Shown here: positions 1-10,822 of the stretch, piece after piece
Layout of the letters: each line of letters opens with the position of its first letter
How positions within the stretch are numbered: position 1 is the stretch's first letter
Assembly (NCBI GenBank): GCA_030998015.1
Contig: JARWMV010000032.1
Coordinates: 107,247-171,246 of the forward strand
DNA length: 64,000 nucleotides
DNA from: Ceratorhiza oryzae-sativae
Taxonomy: Eukaryota; Basidiomycota; Agaricomycetes; Cantharellales; Ceratobasidiaceae
Direction: 5' to 3'
Notes under the pieces: generated by a model
What the model was told of the DNA's origin: nothing
What the model saw: the letters and a program-made list of their open reading frames with translations, nothing else
The model's database searches: none
Made by a program: the position numbers and the translations under genes

Positions 1-85
1 GTTCATCCATTGATCGAAGCATATAGATGACCTTATCTTCATCAGACATATTCGCCCAAGCAGGGGCAGGAGGTTGTGACGCCAT
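1..85 (-). CDS. gag, N-terminal fragment (copy A)
   Basis: The ATG at 85-83 opens a frame matching the first residues of copy C gag (14,658 onward), including the shared PAPAWANMSD stretch. The rest lies beyond the left edge. Retroelement structural protein. Confidence 0.75.
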   Translation of the reverse strand, partial: MASQPPAPAWANMSDEDKVIYMLRSMDE

Positions 86-108
86 TTCAGAGAAGGTTTG
101 ATAGAATT

Positions 109-387
109 TTAAAGGCAACGGAGACGGTAAGGAAGTACAGGGAATTGGGAATTGTTTTGGTAATATTGGATTTCCTTCCCCCGCACTAGTCTATAAATTT
201 CGAAGTTTCTGATCCCTGCAAACCTTAGCCAGGTATCGTCCAAGTCCCAACTTTTGGTGTCTTGGCAACGGTATGGGCACTCCACCCTCTTCAATTTAGT
301 TTGATCCTGCAGGAGTGTCTCCTTGGGGAGGATTGGCTTGGGCTGCTGGAAGGGATGTTTCTTCCTGAATTGGCGAGCCCGTGCCAC
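109..387 (-). CDS. retroelement small ORF3 (copy A)
   Basis: A 92-residue frame just upstream of gag, matching ORF3 of copy C (14,355-14,633) almost residue for residue, with the conserved core WDLDxTxLRF. It overlaps ORF2 and is offset by one frame. I recognise no domain. Conservation in two diverged copies suggests it was translated, alone or by frameshifting. Confidence 0.6.
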   Translation of the reverse strand: MARARQFRKKHPFQQPKPILPKETLLQDQTKLKRVECPYRCQDTKSWDLDDTWLRFAGIRNFEIYRLVRGKEIQYYQNNSQFPVLPYRLRCL

Positions 388-835
388 TTAGAAAGGTGGG
401 GTGAGGAAGGTCTGACGGCGTTGAGAGGACGGGGAAGGCGTACTCGTGGGGTTCAACTGTTTCTCGGACTATAGCTTCTAGTCTGAGATGGTCTTGGAGG
501 AGGGATAGGTAGTCCTCCTGGTGTTCGTGCAAACGCTCAGTTAAGTATGCGCAACGGGCCTCGGCTTCGTGAAGTTTTTCACGGGTTTCTTCGTACTTAT
601 TCCGGTAATAACGGTACCTGTCTTGGAAGTTTTCGATAGTGTTTAACAGGTGACGAAGAAGCTGTTGACTGAGGTTCTCCAGCTTAGAGCTGGTTGCGAG
701 GGATGGTGTAGTAATAGAGGAATTTGTCCTTCTTAGGACAATAGGGGCAGCGCGCGGGGAAGGTGGCTTCGTTTGGCCGACGGCAGATCTTGCACTCAGG
801 GGCACCTGGCTCGGTGACAAAGGCTTGTTGGGCAC
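296..835 (-). CDS. retroelement small ORF2, coiled-coil (copy A)
   Basis: A 179-residue frame matching copy C ORF2. The middle (about residues 50-120) is rich in Glu/Lys/Leu heptads and should form a coiled coil; the C-terminus is Pro-rich. It overlaps ORF1 upstream and ORF3 downstream. Function unknown; possibly an oligomerisation part of a Gag-like precursor. Confidence 0.6.
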   Translation of the reverse strand: MPNKPLSPSQVPLSARSAVGQTKPPSPRAAPIVLRRTNSSITTPSLATSSKLENLSQQLLRHLLNTIENFQDRYRYYRNKYEETREKLHEAEARCAYLTERLHEHQEDYLSLLQDHLRLEAIVRETVEPHEYAFPVLSTPSDLPHPTFLSGTGSPIQEETSLPAAQANPPQGDTPAGSN

Positions 836-1049
836 GTCCGACTCTCTGGGGGCGGACTTTGATAATTACTACTCGGCTAAAATTGATGTGCCCTGCTTCT
901 TCAAGGATACTTTCGACCAAGTTGAGGGTGAAGCAGTGGATCGATAGGTGTCCGAACCACCCACACAGACGGCAGCGCTGATCTTCTGTAAAAGGTTGTG
1001 CCACTTGAGGGCCGTGCGTTCCGTCAGAGACGTACTTGAGCAAGAGCAA
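684..1049 (-). CDS. retroelement small ORF1, Cys-rich (copy A)
   Basis: A 121-residue frame equivalent to copy C ORF1. It has two Cys/His clusters: CRLCGWFGHLSIHC near residue 27 and a CKIC...CPYC pair near the C-terminus. Both look like zinc-binding knuckles, so nucleic-acid or protein binding is a reasonable guess. No known family recognised. Confidence 0.6.
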   Translation of the reverse strand: MLLLKYVSDGTHGPQVAQPFTEDQRCRLCGWFGHLSIHCFTLNLVESILEEAGHINFSRVVIIKVRPQRVGRAQQAFVTEPGAPECKICRRPNEATFPARCPYCPKKDKFLYYYTIPRNQL

Positions 1050-1370
1050 GATAAAAGGAAAAATAGACCCTTTCCCGAGTCTATGGGAATAGGAAGGTGA
1101 CCTCCGTTGCTCAGCTACTTAAGGGCAATGAGCGACCCCACCTCTTGTTGACGAAAGAGATTAGAGAACCGAAGCTTGTTACGACGTGTGAGGGACCTGG
1201 CTATGCAAGGTTTCACAGAGGCGCGTATAGGGCAACGATATCTCGTGACTGTGGATAGGTGGAGTGGGATTGGGGAAGGCAACAAGGAGTTATCTCGAGA
1301 CGATGCCGACGGCGTTCCAAACGTATCCCAGACGACACTGAGACTTACGATTGTCAAGAACTTGACCTGA

Positions 1371-1747
1371 TGTCGACGACGACAAGTCAGGCAACGAGGA
1401 AAATAGTAAGAAAAGTAGAAGAACTTGTATTCGACGAGAGGTCAAGTTCTTGAGGAGTCCTCTGCGAACTTGACCTGGTTTATATACATAGTACGAGCCA
1501 CATCATAACAAACAAGTCTGTACAGTGAGTCACGACAGATAAGAGATAGAAGCAGTAGAAGCGACTGCGGAACTGCGGAATTTCATATTGGAGTTGAAAT
1601 ACATCTCGGTTACCGGTCCAGAACATTCCCTGAGTCACATGACACAGATATACCATAAAAGGCAAGTATGTTTTGAAGAGGATCTCATAAAATGTAGTAA
1701 ATCGAGAAAATATTATAGAGTGGATATATGCGTGTCAGTTCGTGACA
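1371..1747 (-). repeat. 5' LTR of copy A
   Basis: Read on the minus strand it starts TGTCACGAAC and ends in a CGACA-type terminus, and it aligns over its whole length with the copy C LTRs. It contains a TATATAAA-like box and the GAACTTGACC inverted repeat used for self-priming. Confidence 0.9.
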
Positions 1748-1752
1748 TACCT

Positions 1753-3360
1753 GGTGTGTTTTTCTGGCCAAACTGCATTACCAGGGGCTCATACAGCCCA
1801 TATTTGGTCTTAAAAGCAGCCTTCCATTAATCCCCTTTGCAAATCTGTATAAGATTAAATCCCCACTTCAAATCAAATTTTGTAAATATTTTTGCTCCTC
1901 ACAGGGTTTCAACAATGTCATTTATGCAGGGAAGGGGATACACATTGGAGATAGTCATTTCATTTAGCCAGCAGTAGTTGATGCACATCCATAGTTTACC
2001 ACTTTTCTTTTTGAGAAAGATTACAGGGGATGCCATGGGTGACCTTGAGGGCCTAATATGTCTGGCTTTTAGTTGTTGGTTCAACATTTTATGCAGCTCA
2101 GCATCTTCCTTAACCCCTACACTGTATATGGGTCCATGCCTTGGCTTAGTGTCAGGTTTTAAGTCTATTTCCATGTCCCACTTTCTATGTGGTGGTAATG
2201 GTTGAACATTGTCCTCCTTTGCAAATATTTTCTCAAATTCCTTATACTTCACTGGGAGTGAGTCTAGAGCATCCAGCTAGAGCTCCTTTGATTCATTGAC
2301 CTGCACATGTAGTGGCTGGGTAATACAATGTTTCAAACATATTGGTCAGTTGAATTTCATGTCCTTTCCCTCCCAATCAATGTCCAGGTTGTGGAATTTG
2401 AGCCATGACATGCCCTGGACTAGGTCATTTTTACCAACATTCATGACATAAGCACTGAGGATTTCCCTGTCATGGCCTAGACCATGACACAGATTTTATT
2501 ATGATTTTCCTATATTTTATACATCTCTCTTTCTCATATTTTGGACAAGTCCCATTTAAACAGATATATGCATAGAATTACTTACATGATCACATGACCT
2601 TGTTGTTGTTTACAATCTGTTTGTACCTTCTCGAATATTCTGTTATGTGGCACCACTCTTACATCATATGATAGTCGTCTTGCACCATATGTGTATTTGA
2701 TATAGCTCATCATATGAATATATAAGGGAGAGTCTGAGAGCCTTAAGCCTCAGAACTCGACCGCCTGTCGTATCCCCTCTACTACCTGTGTGACTTATAG
2801 TCCATAGTCCCTGCCCAGTCCTCTTAAGGACAAGTGCACATACTCTACATCCTTGTGTCTTATTGCACCCTCACTGCGTGTCCTACCTTAGACGTTATCA
2901 GTACAGCCTCCAGCATCATTGCCCATAGGCTTGTCATCACCACCTAGGTGTTTGACAATACCCTTCAGGTTGTAGCTCTGACATTCCCAGTGCTCCTGAA
3001 TACATAATTCAAAGGTGCAGTAATGGGTCACAGACCCAGAGTTGATTTATCTCCCATCAATGACTTGTAGCTTCTTTGGGGTTTTAAGGCAACAGTTGGT
3101 ATTCTGTATTGTTTGACTAGGTCCTCATGTATAAATACAGATGTGGCCCCTGAATCAATCATGACCCATCCATTGAACTTTTTCATGTTGTATGCAGATT
3201 TATGCTCAGGGGTAATGTGCAGTGGAAATACATGGAAGAAAAATTGCAACTGTGATTGATTTCCTAACAACATACATTCCATTTCCTTGTTCTCATTTTC
3301 AGACTGCACACTTTTCAATACTGCGCCCAAGACCACCCCCCTGGCATGGTTTGAGCTCAT
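1753..3360 (-). pseudogene. pol fragment of copy B (protease and reverse transcriptase)
   Basis: The pieces at 3028-3360 (aspartic protease with the DSGATSVF active-site motif) and 1899-2252 (start of the reverse transcriptase, ending MCINYCWLNEM) follow copy C pol. A solo LTR at 2468-2983 separates them. The sequence breaks off at the finger/palm region where copy A inserted. The pol ATG at 3360-3358 overlaps the gag stop as ATGA. Not functional. Confidence 0.85.
2468..2983 (+). repeat. solo LTR, family 2 (TSD TTCCC)
   Basis: A 516-bp element beginning TGTCATGGCC and ending CTCTGACA. It is flanked by the exact 5-bp duplication TTCCC (2463-2467 and 2984-2988). It lies inside copy B protease/pol. 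It carries a TATATAAGGG promoter-like box near 2730. No internal region, so it arose by LTR-LTR recombination. Confidence 0.95.
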
Positions 3361-5272
3361 TCTTTTACCAACTCATCATTGGTAGTTTTGACTTCCTCCA
3401 CAACTGCCTCATATCCAGACATTTTGGCTGAGGACTGGCTGCAATATGTCCATGCCCTCCACAATTGTGGCAGGTATTTGTCCCTTTTCCTTTCCCTGCA
3501 CTATCTAAGTCCATTGCATCAGGATCCTTGGCCTTGGCAGCTACTGGGGGGTGGTTGTCCTTCTTGATGTCCTTAAAGGACTCTTGGACATTTGAGTTGC
3601 TTCCATTGTACTGTACTGTGGGGACAGTAAAACCCTTGGAATTTGGCCCAATGGCCACAATTTGGCCTTTGACTGCTTTCCTGTCCTTGATTTTGTAGAT
3701 ACACTCCCCATTCTTGAAATTTTCCTTAGGCAGGTTGCTTGGGGTGGTATTACTGCCTTTGTTTTGGGACGAGTTGCTGGTATTAGCCTTATTCCCTCCA
3801 TGGGATGTTCATTTGCTACCAAATGAAATAAGGTGGTGGTCAATTTTGAGGGCCCACTGGGTCAGTTGGGCAAAGGTTTTGGTTTGGGGGTCATAATTCT
3901 GTGCTACCATGCTATCTGTCATGTCCAAAGATAGACCATTGTAGAATTGATCATGCATGGCAGTGTCATTGTAGTTGAGACCTGTGGAGCTGAGATTGAA
4001 AAGTGTGAGGTAATCCTGCACCATTTTGGATTGTTTAAGTTTCTGCCATTTGTTGCAGTTGTTTTCAGTTTGGTTCAGGTCCCCATGGCAAGTAGTAAAT
4101 TCTTGCCAAATAGGTTGGCATCATGGAGCCACAGCACAGTGGACCCAGGGTTCAGGATCTCAAACTCCACATATGAATTGACCCACTCTGCTGCTGATCC
4201 TTCTAGGTAGGATGTAATAAAAGCAACTACCTGATCAGCTGAATGCCCACTCATATTGGTATTGATGTATCAGGCACATGCAATTCTAAATGAGATTGCA
4301 CCTTCCTGCTTAGTACCATTGAATTTCTGTGGAGCAGCCATTTTCACTTTTGTGGTTGATCCACTTGTAGTGGTGCTTGCAGTGGCATGAGGTTGGGTCA
4401 TAGTAGGAGCAGGTGGGGCTTGAGTGGTACTTTGCCCCCCTGCAGAGGTGTTGATCTGTGCTTCTATGTGTGTGATGGTGGTTTGGAGTATGGTTAGCAT
4501 GCCAACTAGGTTATTGATGTTGGTGGCTAGTGTCAGAGCTACAACCTGAAGGTACAGGTCAAACACCTGAGTGGTGATGACCAGCCTATGGGCAACAATG
4601 CCAGAGGCTATACTGACAATGTCTAGGTAGGATGTGCAGCAGGGGTGCACTAAGACACAGAGGATGTATGAGAGTAGTGCACTTGGTCTGAAGAGACCTG
4701 GGCAAGAACTATGCAATGGGTAATCACACAGGAAGTAGAGGGGATATGACAGGAGGTCAAGTTCTGAGGCTTAAGGCTCTCAGACTCTCCCTTTTATATT
4801 CATACAAGTAGCTATATCAAATACACAGATGGTGCAAGGCAACTATCATATCATATCAGAATGGTGCCACATGACAGAATATTCTGGAAGATACAAGCAG
4901 AGCATAAACAATAACAATGTCACATGATCATGTAAGTAATTCTATGAATATGTCTGATTAAATGGGACTTGTCCAAAAAGTAAAGTAAAAAAAATACAAG
5001 ATATAAAGTATAAAAATTCATAATAAATTCCATGCCATGGTCTAGGCCATGACAGCTAGCCCAGCCACATTGGCATCAATCTTGGTTTGATTTGCTGTAA
5101 GTTTTGCTTTGAGCGAGTCTGTGTATATTTTGTTGTTGTGCTTGACATCTCCTATATCATTTTGGAGATTGTTGGTTCATTTGCAAAGTTTGTCCATCAA
5201 CTGGAGCATGTAAACAACTTTGTCACTATTGGACATATTTGCCCATGCTGGAGCTGGGGTTTGTGCTGCCAT
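3357..5272 (-). pseudogene. gag of copy B, split by a solo LTR
   Basis: Starts at the ATG 5272-5270 (MAAQTPAPAWANMS), breaks at 5055 and resumes at 4530. It ends TGA at 3359-3357. It matches copy C gag throughout, including the zinc-knuckle region near 3440-3490, but is split by the solo LTR 4531-5054 and by frameshifts and stops. Confidence 0.85.
4531..5054 (-). repeat. solo LTR, family 2 (TSD GCTAG)
   Basis: A 524-bp inverted copy of the 2468-2983 LTR. It starts TGTCAGAGCT and ends GGCCATGACA on the plus strand, with exact duplication GCTAG (4526-4530 and 5055-5059). Inserted in copy B gag. Confidence 0.95.
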
Positions 5273-5362
5273 TGTGAAGGGTGATAGATTTAAATTTTAG
5301 CAATGGCAAAGGTGGTAAGGAATTACAGGGAAGTGAGAATTGTTGTAGTACCAAAAGGTATC

Positions 5363-6219
5363 TTATCTGCACACAAGTTTATAGAATTCAAAATTCTCAA
5401 TTCTGCCAAATCTCAACCAGGTATTGTCCAGGTCCCAACTCTTGATACCCTGGCAACAACACAGTACCTCAACCCTTTTTAGTTTAATTGGGTCCTGAAG
5501 GAGAGCCTCCTTGGGGAAAATTGATTTGGGCTGTTTGAAGGGGTGCCCCTCCCTGAATTGGTGAACCTGAGTCACTTAAGAAGGTGGGGTGAGGGAGGTC
5601 TGAAGGGGTCAAGAAGACAGGAAATCTGTACTCATGGGGTGCAGTTGTTTCACAAACCAGCTGTTTTAGATCAAGATGGTTGTGGAGGAGGGACAGGTAA
5701 TCCTCCTGGTGTTTGTGCAGTCTCTCAACTAGATATGCACAGTGGGTCTCAGCTTTGTGAAGTTTCTCACAAATTTCTTCATACTTGTTTTGGTAGTGGC
5801 AATACCTTTCTTGGAAGTGTTCAATGGTATTTAGCAAGTGATGGAGGAGTTGCTGGTTGAGGTTCTCCAGCTTAGAGCTGGTGACAGGGGATGGTGTAGT
5901 AGTATAAAAATTTGTCCTTCTTAGGACAGTAGGGGCAGCACACTGGGAAGGTGGCTTCATTTAGTTGGTGGCAGATTGTGCACTCAGGGGTGCCTGGCTC
6001 TGTCATGAAGGCTTGCTGGGCTTGTCTGACTTTCTGGGGGTGGACTTTGATGATTTTTATGCAACTAAAGTTGATGTGCCCAGCCTCCTCAAGTATATCC
6101 TCAACTTTGTGGAGTGTGAAGCAATGGATGGATAGATGTCTGAACCAGCCACAAAGGGGGCAGCACTGATCTTCTGTAAAGGGTTGTGCCACTGGGGCTG
6201 TGCATTTTGTCAGAGACAT
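5363..6219 (-). pseudogene. small ORFs 1-3 of copy B
   Basis: Three overlapping frames (5872-6219, 5484-5960, 5363-5575) are equivalents of ORF1, ORF2 and ORF3 of copy C in the same stagger. Despite loss of nearly all CpG they remain largely open. Many residues changed by CpG decay (Arg to His, Gln or Cys). ORF3 is shortened. Confidence 0.7.
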
Positions 6220-6382
6220 ACTTGAGCAAGGTCAAGGTAGGACAAGAAGAATAGACCCTTTCCCAAGTCTATTGGAATAGGAAGGTGACCTCTGTTGCTC
6301 AACTACTTAAGGGCAATGAGTGACCCCACCTCTTGTCAACAGAAGAGATTAGAGGACCAAAGCTTGTTACAATGTGTGAGGG

Positions 6383-6907
6383 TGTCATGGCCTAGACCAT
6401 GAGCACAAATTTATCCAAATTTAATACAATTTATTTTTACCTCTATTTTTCTGCTTTATGGACAAGTCCTGTTTATTCAGATATATGCATAGAATAATTG
6501 ACTGAGTCACATGACCTTGTTGTTGTTGACCATTGTTGATGTGTTCTGGAATATTCTGTTGATGTGGCACCATTTCTGTTATTGTACAATTTACATAGGC
6601 TTCCTATTTCATATGTACTACCTCACTATTGAATATATAAGGGAGAGTCTGAGAGCCTTAAGCCTCAGAACTCAACCTCCTATTGAACTATCCCTTCTAC
6701 CTGAGTTGGTCACCAAGCCACTTAGTTCCTGCCCAGTGCTCTTCAGCACAAGTGTACCTCTGAACCCCTCTGCATATTGTTGCACCCCTTCCCCTCACTG
6801 CATATCCACCCTTAGGCATTGTGGTTTGACCTCAGGCCATCAAGCCCATAGGTCTGCCTTCACCTCACCAGCATTAGGCCTTGTCATTCAGGTTGTCGGC
6901 TCTGACA
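6383..6907 (+). repeat. solo LTR, family 2 (TSD GAGGG)
   Basis: A 525-bp element, TGTCATGGCC to TCTGACA, with exact duplication GAGGG (6378-6382 and 6908-6912). It splits the 5' leader of copy B. Confidence 0.95.
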
Positions 6908-7100
6908 GAGGGACCCAACCTTGATATAGGTATGCAGGGGTTTCACAGAGGTGTGTATAGGGCAACAATGTCTTGTAACTGGGGATAGGTGGAGTAGGAT
7001 TGAGGAAGGCAATGGGGGGTTATCTTAAGACAACACCAATGGTGTTCCAGACATATCCCAGACAACACTGAGACTTACAATTGAAAAGAACTTGACCTGA

Positions 7101-7470
7101 TGTTGATGACAACAAGTCAGGTGACAAGCAAAACAGAAATAAAGAGAATAAAAGAACTTGTGTTTGACAGAGGTCAAGTTCTTGAGGAGTCCTCTGTGAA
7201 CTTGACCCAGTATATATACATCTCATGAGCCACATCATAACAAACAAGTCTGTACAGTGAGTCACATCTGATAGGGGCTAGAAGCTGCTGCAGAGCTGCA
7301 GAATTTCATATCAAAGTTGAAGTACATCTCAGTCAGTGGTCTGGAACATTCCATGGGTCACATGATACAGATATACTGTAAGAGGTGGGTGTGTTTTGAA
7401 AATGATTTCCTAAAATATAATAAATCAAGAAAATATTGTAAAGAGAATATATGCATGTCAATTCATGACA
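7101..7470 (-). repeat. 5' LTR of copy B
   Basis: A 370-bp, CpG-depleted version of the copy C LTR in minus orientation. A mutated self-priming site lies at 7083-7100. Its right flank (7471 onward) is a family 3 LTR, into which B inserted. Confidence 0.9.
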
Positions 7471-7592
7471 CTCAGTAAGCAGGTGGAGGTGCTTACTCAT
7501 GAAGGAGGAGTGGTCAAGCCACAAGACCAAAAGGCAAGACAAAGGAAAGAAAATGATGGTTTGCCACAAGATCTTGATCATGGCTCATGACA
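7471..7592 (-). repeat. family 3 LTR fragment
   Basis: 122 bp identical in pattern to the first part of the 8548 and 10,823 LTRs, inverted, ending CATGGCTCATGACA. Truncated by copy B; the remainder should lie left of the window. Confidence 0.75.
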
Positions 7593-7789
7593 TACAGCAC
7601 CTCCATGGTGTCCTGGAGATGTTTGTTGCAGGAACTAGAGTGACCAGAAATAGGAGGTGTGTGAGTCAGTCTGCCATCTGCTATTGCTACAATTAATGAT
7701 ATGTGTACTTATTTGCATTGCCTGTCACCCTGTAATTATGTGGTGGCATGTGTGTTGGATTGTTGCAGGCTACCTGGCCTGTTGGCATG
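7593..7789. other. unassigned repeat-like spacer
   Basis: CpG-poor sequence between two LTR remnants. I see no coding frame or recognisable terminus; it is probably internal sequence of a decayed element. Confidence 0.4.
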
Positions 7790-7940
7790 CCAGTCAGACC
7801 ATGACCATGGATTTATTCTGATTTATTTCAATTTTATCCTATATCTATTTTCCAGTTTTTGGACAAGTCCTGTTTATTCAGATATATGCATAGAATTATT
7901 GACTGAGTCACTTGACCTTTTGTTGTTGACCATTGTTTGT

Positions 7941-8464
7941 TGTGACCCTCTGGATGCTTCCTTGTGAAGCACTGAAGTAGTGGCTGCATTGACAGTTTGG
8001 TGTTATGTGGTATGTATTGGGTGTTCTAGTTACAGTGTTTGCTATGGTCTATGGTGGTTGACAAGATAAAGCAAGCTGAGGCGTCCAGTCTTGCTTTATC
8101 CTTCTTATATATGCCTGTGGCTGCAGTGGCTGCAGATGTATTATTTAAGCACAATCCACAGTAGGTACAGGTTATATACAGTATTATGGGTTAGGTAATT
8201 GTTTATCTTAAGTTTGTGTGGCTCTGAATCTTATAGAGCCATGCAAGGTCCAAGGGGTAAGTGCTGAGGTCACATGACAACTGGCTCCTCACTCCAAGTA
8301 ACAAGGGAGAGAAATGCTGGAGCAAGTTCAGGGTAACCACTGTAAGTGCCAGTTAAGTGCCAAGGTCACGTGACCTTGTCTATGGCTTGTTCTGCTTAGG
8401 AAAAAATGCCATAAATCTGTAAAATATTCAGTTACTCTGTTATGTCTGTTTGATGGGTCATAAC
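7941..8464 (-). repeat. solo LTR, family 4
   Basis: An inverted relative of the 11,329-11,940 LTR, ending GGTCATAACA. It sits in the family 2 LTR. The duplication is imperfect (TTTGT before, TTGTT after), in line with its age. Confidence 0.7.
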
Positions 8465-8547
8465 ATTGTTGATGTATTCCAGAATATTCTGTTGATGTAG
8501 CACCATCTCTCTTATTGTACCATTCTGTCTAGCTTCTTATTTCATAT

Positions 8548-9328
8548 TGTCATGAGCCACAATCAAGGTCTCATGGCTAACCATCATTTTCTCTTCCTTT
8601 GTTTCCCACCTTTGTCTGATGGCTTGACCACCTCCACCTGCTTACTGATCCTTGTCCTATTATTAGTCACTCACTTACTGATCACTGCCATTCACCTTAC
8701 TCATGCTACTATTATTAGTACTGGCTGACTGATGGACATAATATTATTAGTAACTGGCTGACTGATCACTGCCATTCTTTCTTACTCATCCTGCATGTAT
8801 GCTTAGTCACTCCCTTGGTTAGAATAGTATAAAAGCAAGGAGAGCAAGCTGGTCTACCCCAGCTTGCTCTACCTCATCAATTCCCCTCTAAAGCATCCAG
8901 TGTGAAGAACAGTCCCTAGCTGACTTATTAGCTTAAGTAACAGCTAGAAGGGTCTTGAGTCAAGACCACATCACAAGCCCCAGCACTAAGCATCTGACTT
9001 AGCTGCTGTCCACATTCACTTATTTGGCAACAGGTGTCCATCAGCCACAAGCACATAAGGGCATATGGTGTCAAGCCATGAGACAGTAGACACACACAAG
9101 GTGTCAAGCCAAGATGAGCCACACATCAGTAGTAGTCAGGACATAGTCCTGACCCATCCAAGGCATTGGCCAATTGTAAAGCAAAGTCTGACAACCACTT
9201 TCAGAGGTTGTGACAATTAAGCCAAGACAAGCCACACATTGGTAGTAGTCAGGACATAAGCTGGACCCATCAGAGACACTAGGCACTTGTAAAGCAAAGT
9301 CTGACAACTGCTTTCAGAGGTTGTGACA
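8548..9328 (+). repeat. solo LTR, family 3 (TSD CATAT)
   Basis: A 781-bp element, TGTCATGAGCC to GGTTGTGACA, with exact duplication CATAT (8543-8547 and 9329-9333). Its last about 230 bp are a tandem duplication of about 116 bp (about 9097-9212 and 9213-9328), which the 10,823 copy lacks. Confidence 0.92.
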
Positions 9329-9647
9329 CATATGTACAGCCCCATCTATGCATATATAAGGGAGAGTCTGAGAGCCTTAAGCCTCAGAACTCAACCTCCT
9401 GTCAAACATCCCCTTCTACCTGAGTTGGTCACCAAGCCACTTAGTCCTTGCCCAGTGCTCTTCAGCACAAGTGTGCTTCTATATTATCCTGCATGTTGTT
9501 GCAATCCCCTTCCTCACTGCACATCCATCCTTAGATGTTGTAGTTAGACCCCTGGCCATCATAGCCTTTGGGTCTGCTGTCACCTTATCAGCATTTGGCA
9601 TCATTGTTCAGGTTGTTGGCTCTGACAGTGAGCATGTTCATGAAGGT

Positions 9648-10163
9648 TGTCAGAGCCAACAACCTGAATGACAATGCCAAATGCTTGTGAGGTGATGGCA
9701 GATCCAAGGGCTGTAATGCTGAGGACCAAGACTGCAATGTCTAGGAGGGGACACACACTGAAGGGATGGAGTGCAACAACATGCAGGAAGGTTTTAGAGG
9801 AGCACTTGTGCTTAAGAGCACTGGGCAAGGACTAAGTGGCTTGGTGACCAACTCAGGTAGAAGGGGATATTGACAGGAGGTCAAGTTCTGAGGCTTCAGG
9901 CTCTCAGACTCTACTTTATATATTCATAGATGAGGCAGTACATATGAAATACAGAATTGTACAATCTATGAAAGTGGTGCCACATCAACAGAATATTCTG
10001 GAATACATCAACAGTGGTCAACAACAACAAGGCCACATGACTTGGTCAATAATTCTACACATATATCTGAATAAACAGGACTTGTCCAAAACAGAGGAAA
10101 GAAGACATAAAATAAATTGTACAAAGTCAGGATAAATTTGTGCTCATGGTCTGGGCCATGACA
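9648..10163 (-). repeat. solo LTR, family 2 (TSD AAGGT)
   Basis: A 516-bp inverted family 2 LTR with exact duplication AAGGT (9643-9647 and 10,164-10,168). The 15-mer GTGAGCATGTTCATG occurs on both sides (9628 and about 10,170). Confidence 0.93.
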
Positions 10164-10206
10164 AAGGTGGTGAGCATGTTCATGAACATGATCAGTTAAG
10201 GAGGTT

Positions 10207-10506
10207 GTGTCATTGTCAAGACCTAATACCAGTCTAAGGGAGAACTCAACAACACTCATGACAGGAAGTCAAGTCCTTGGGGAATTCTCTTAAACTTGAC
10301 CCTCCTTATATATTCACAGATTCACAGTCTTGTCTACATGGACACAAACAACAATTGGCAAACAGATATCCAATAATAACATGTCAGTGTCTTACAAAGA
10401 TTCCAGAATGTTCATTAAGTCACATAACCCATAGACTATAGAGAATGAAACAGAAAAAATATGAAAAATAGTAGAATAATGTCTGTTGTCACACCAGGTC
10501 ATGACA
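10207..10506 (-). repeat. 3' LTR of another gypsy element (family 5), limits approximate
   Basis: On the minus strand a purine tract (TTGAGAGGGGGTAG) precedes TGTCATGACCTGG at 10,506. This is the expected polypurine tract/LTR junction after the pol fragment at 10,507-10,822. It contains a TATATATT box and a GTCAAG-type inverted repeat like the A/B/C LTRs. The far boundary is uncertain. Confidence 0.6.
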
Positions 10507-10822
10507 CTACCCCCTCTCAAAGGCCCAGATGGCAAATAGCTTTCTTGTTCTTTTTGTGGAAGTCCCAGATTGCTCCTTTGGCATTTTGAAGATGCTCCCA
10601 TGGTTCCCATGTGTTGGACTCTGGCCCATAGCCTACCCATTTGATCAGGTATTGAACCTTGCCTCAGTGTTTCTGCAAATCTAATACCAACTCAACCTCA
10701 AAAACTTCTTCCCCTTCTGGGGCTACCCCAGCAGGTGGTTGGGGTGGTTCTTGGCCATATGGATCCTCCTTCTTTAGAGGCAGTACAGAGATATGGAATA
10801 CTGGGTGTACCTTGAGGGTACA
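10507..10822 (-). pseudogene. pol 3' end: integrase tail and chromodomain (family 5)
   Basis: Read on the minus strand, this fragment gives KVHPVFHISVL, the conserved integrase C-terminal motif. A Pro-rich linker follows, then a chromodomain with KVQYLIKWVGYGPESNTWEP. One in-frame TGA separates the two. It closely parallels the copy C pol end but is a different family. Truncated at 10,823 by a family 3 LTR. Confidence 0.8.

Larger units (their letters stand above)
1..1747 (-). mobile_element. Ty3/gypsy chromovirus copy A, 5' part, cut by window edge
   Basis: This is the 5' end of an LTR retrotransposon on the minus strand: a 5' LTR (1371-1747), the self-priming site (about 1355-1370), three small overlapping ORFs and the start of gag. 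It matches the 5' part of complete copy C (12,998-19,935) in the same order. It keeps many CpGs, unlike the sequence around it, so it is a younger insertion. It sits inside the pol gene of copy B: sequence from 1753 onward resumes B's reverse transcriptase. The last bases before the B sequence (1748-1752, TACCT) are the candidate target duplication, but the other end is outside the window. Confidence 0.9.
1748..7470 (-). mobile_element. Ty3/gypsy copy B, old, fragmented by nested insertions
   Basis: This is a second copy of the A/C family on the minus strand. Its order matches C: LTR 7101-7470, ORF1-3 at 5.36-6.22 kb, gag 5272 to 3357, protease and reverse transcriptase 3357 to 1753. Three solo LTRs (2468-2983, 4531-5054, 6383-6907) and copy A interrupt it. 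CpG is almost absent and TpG/CpA replaces it, so no full-length frame survives. Its 3' end would lie left of the window, beyond copy A. Confidence 0.9.
7790..9627 (+). repeat. family 2 LTR split by two further LTRs
   Basis: Segments 7800-7940, 8465-8547 and 9329-9627 join into one family 2 LTR, ending GGTTGTTGGCTCTGACA. It is interrupted first by a family 4 LTR (7941-8464) and then by a family 3 LTR (8548-9328). The 5' limit is eroded and no clear target duplication is seen. Confidence 0.75.
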
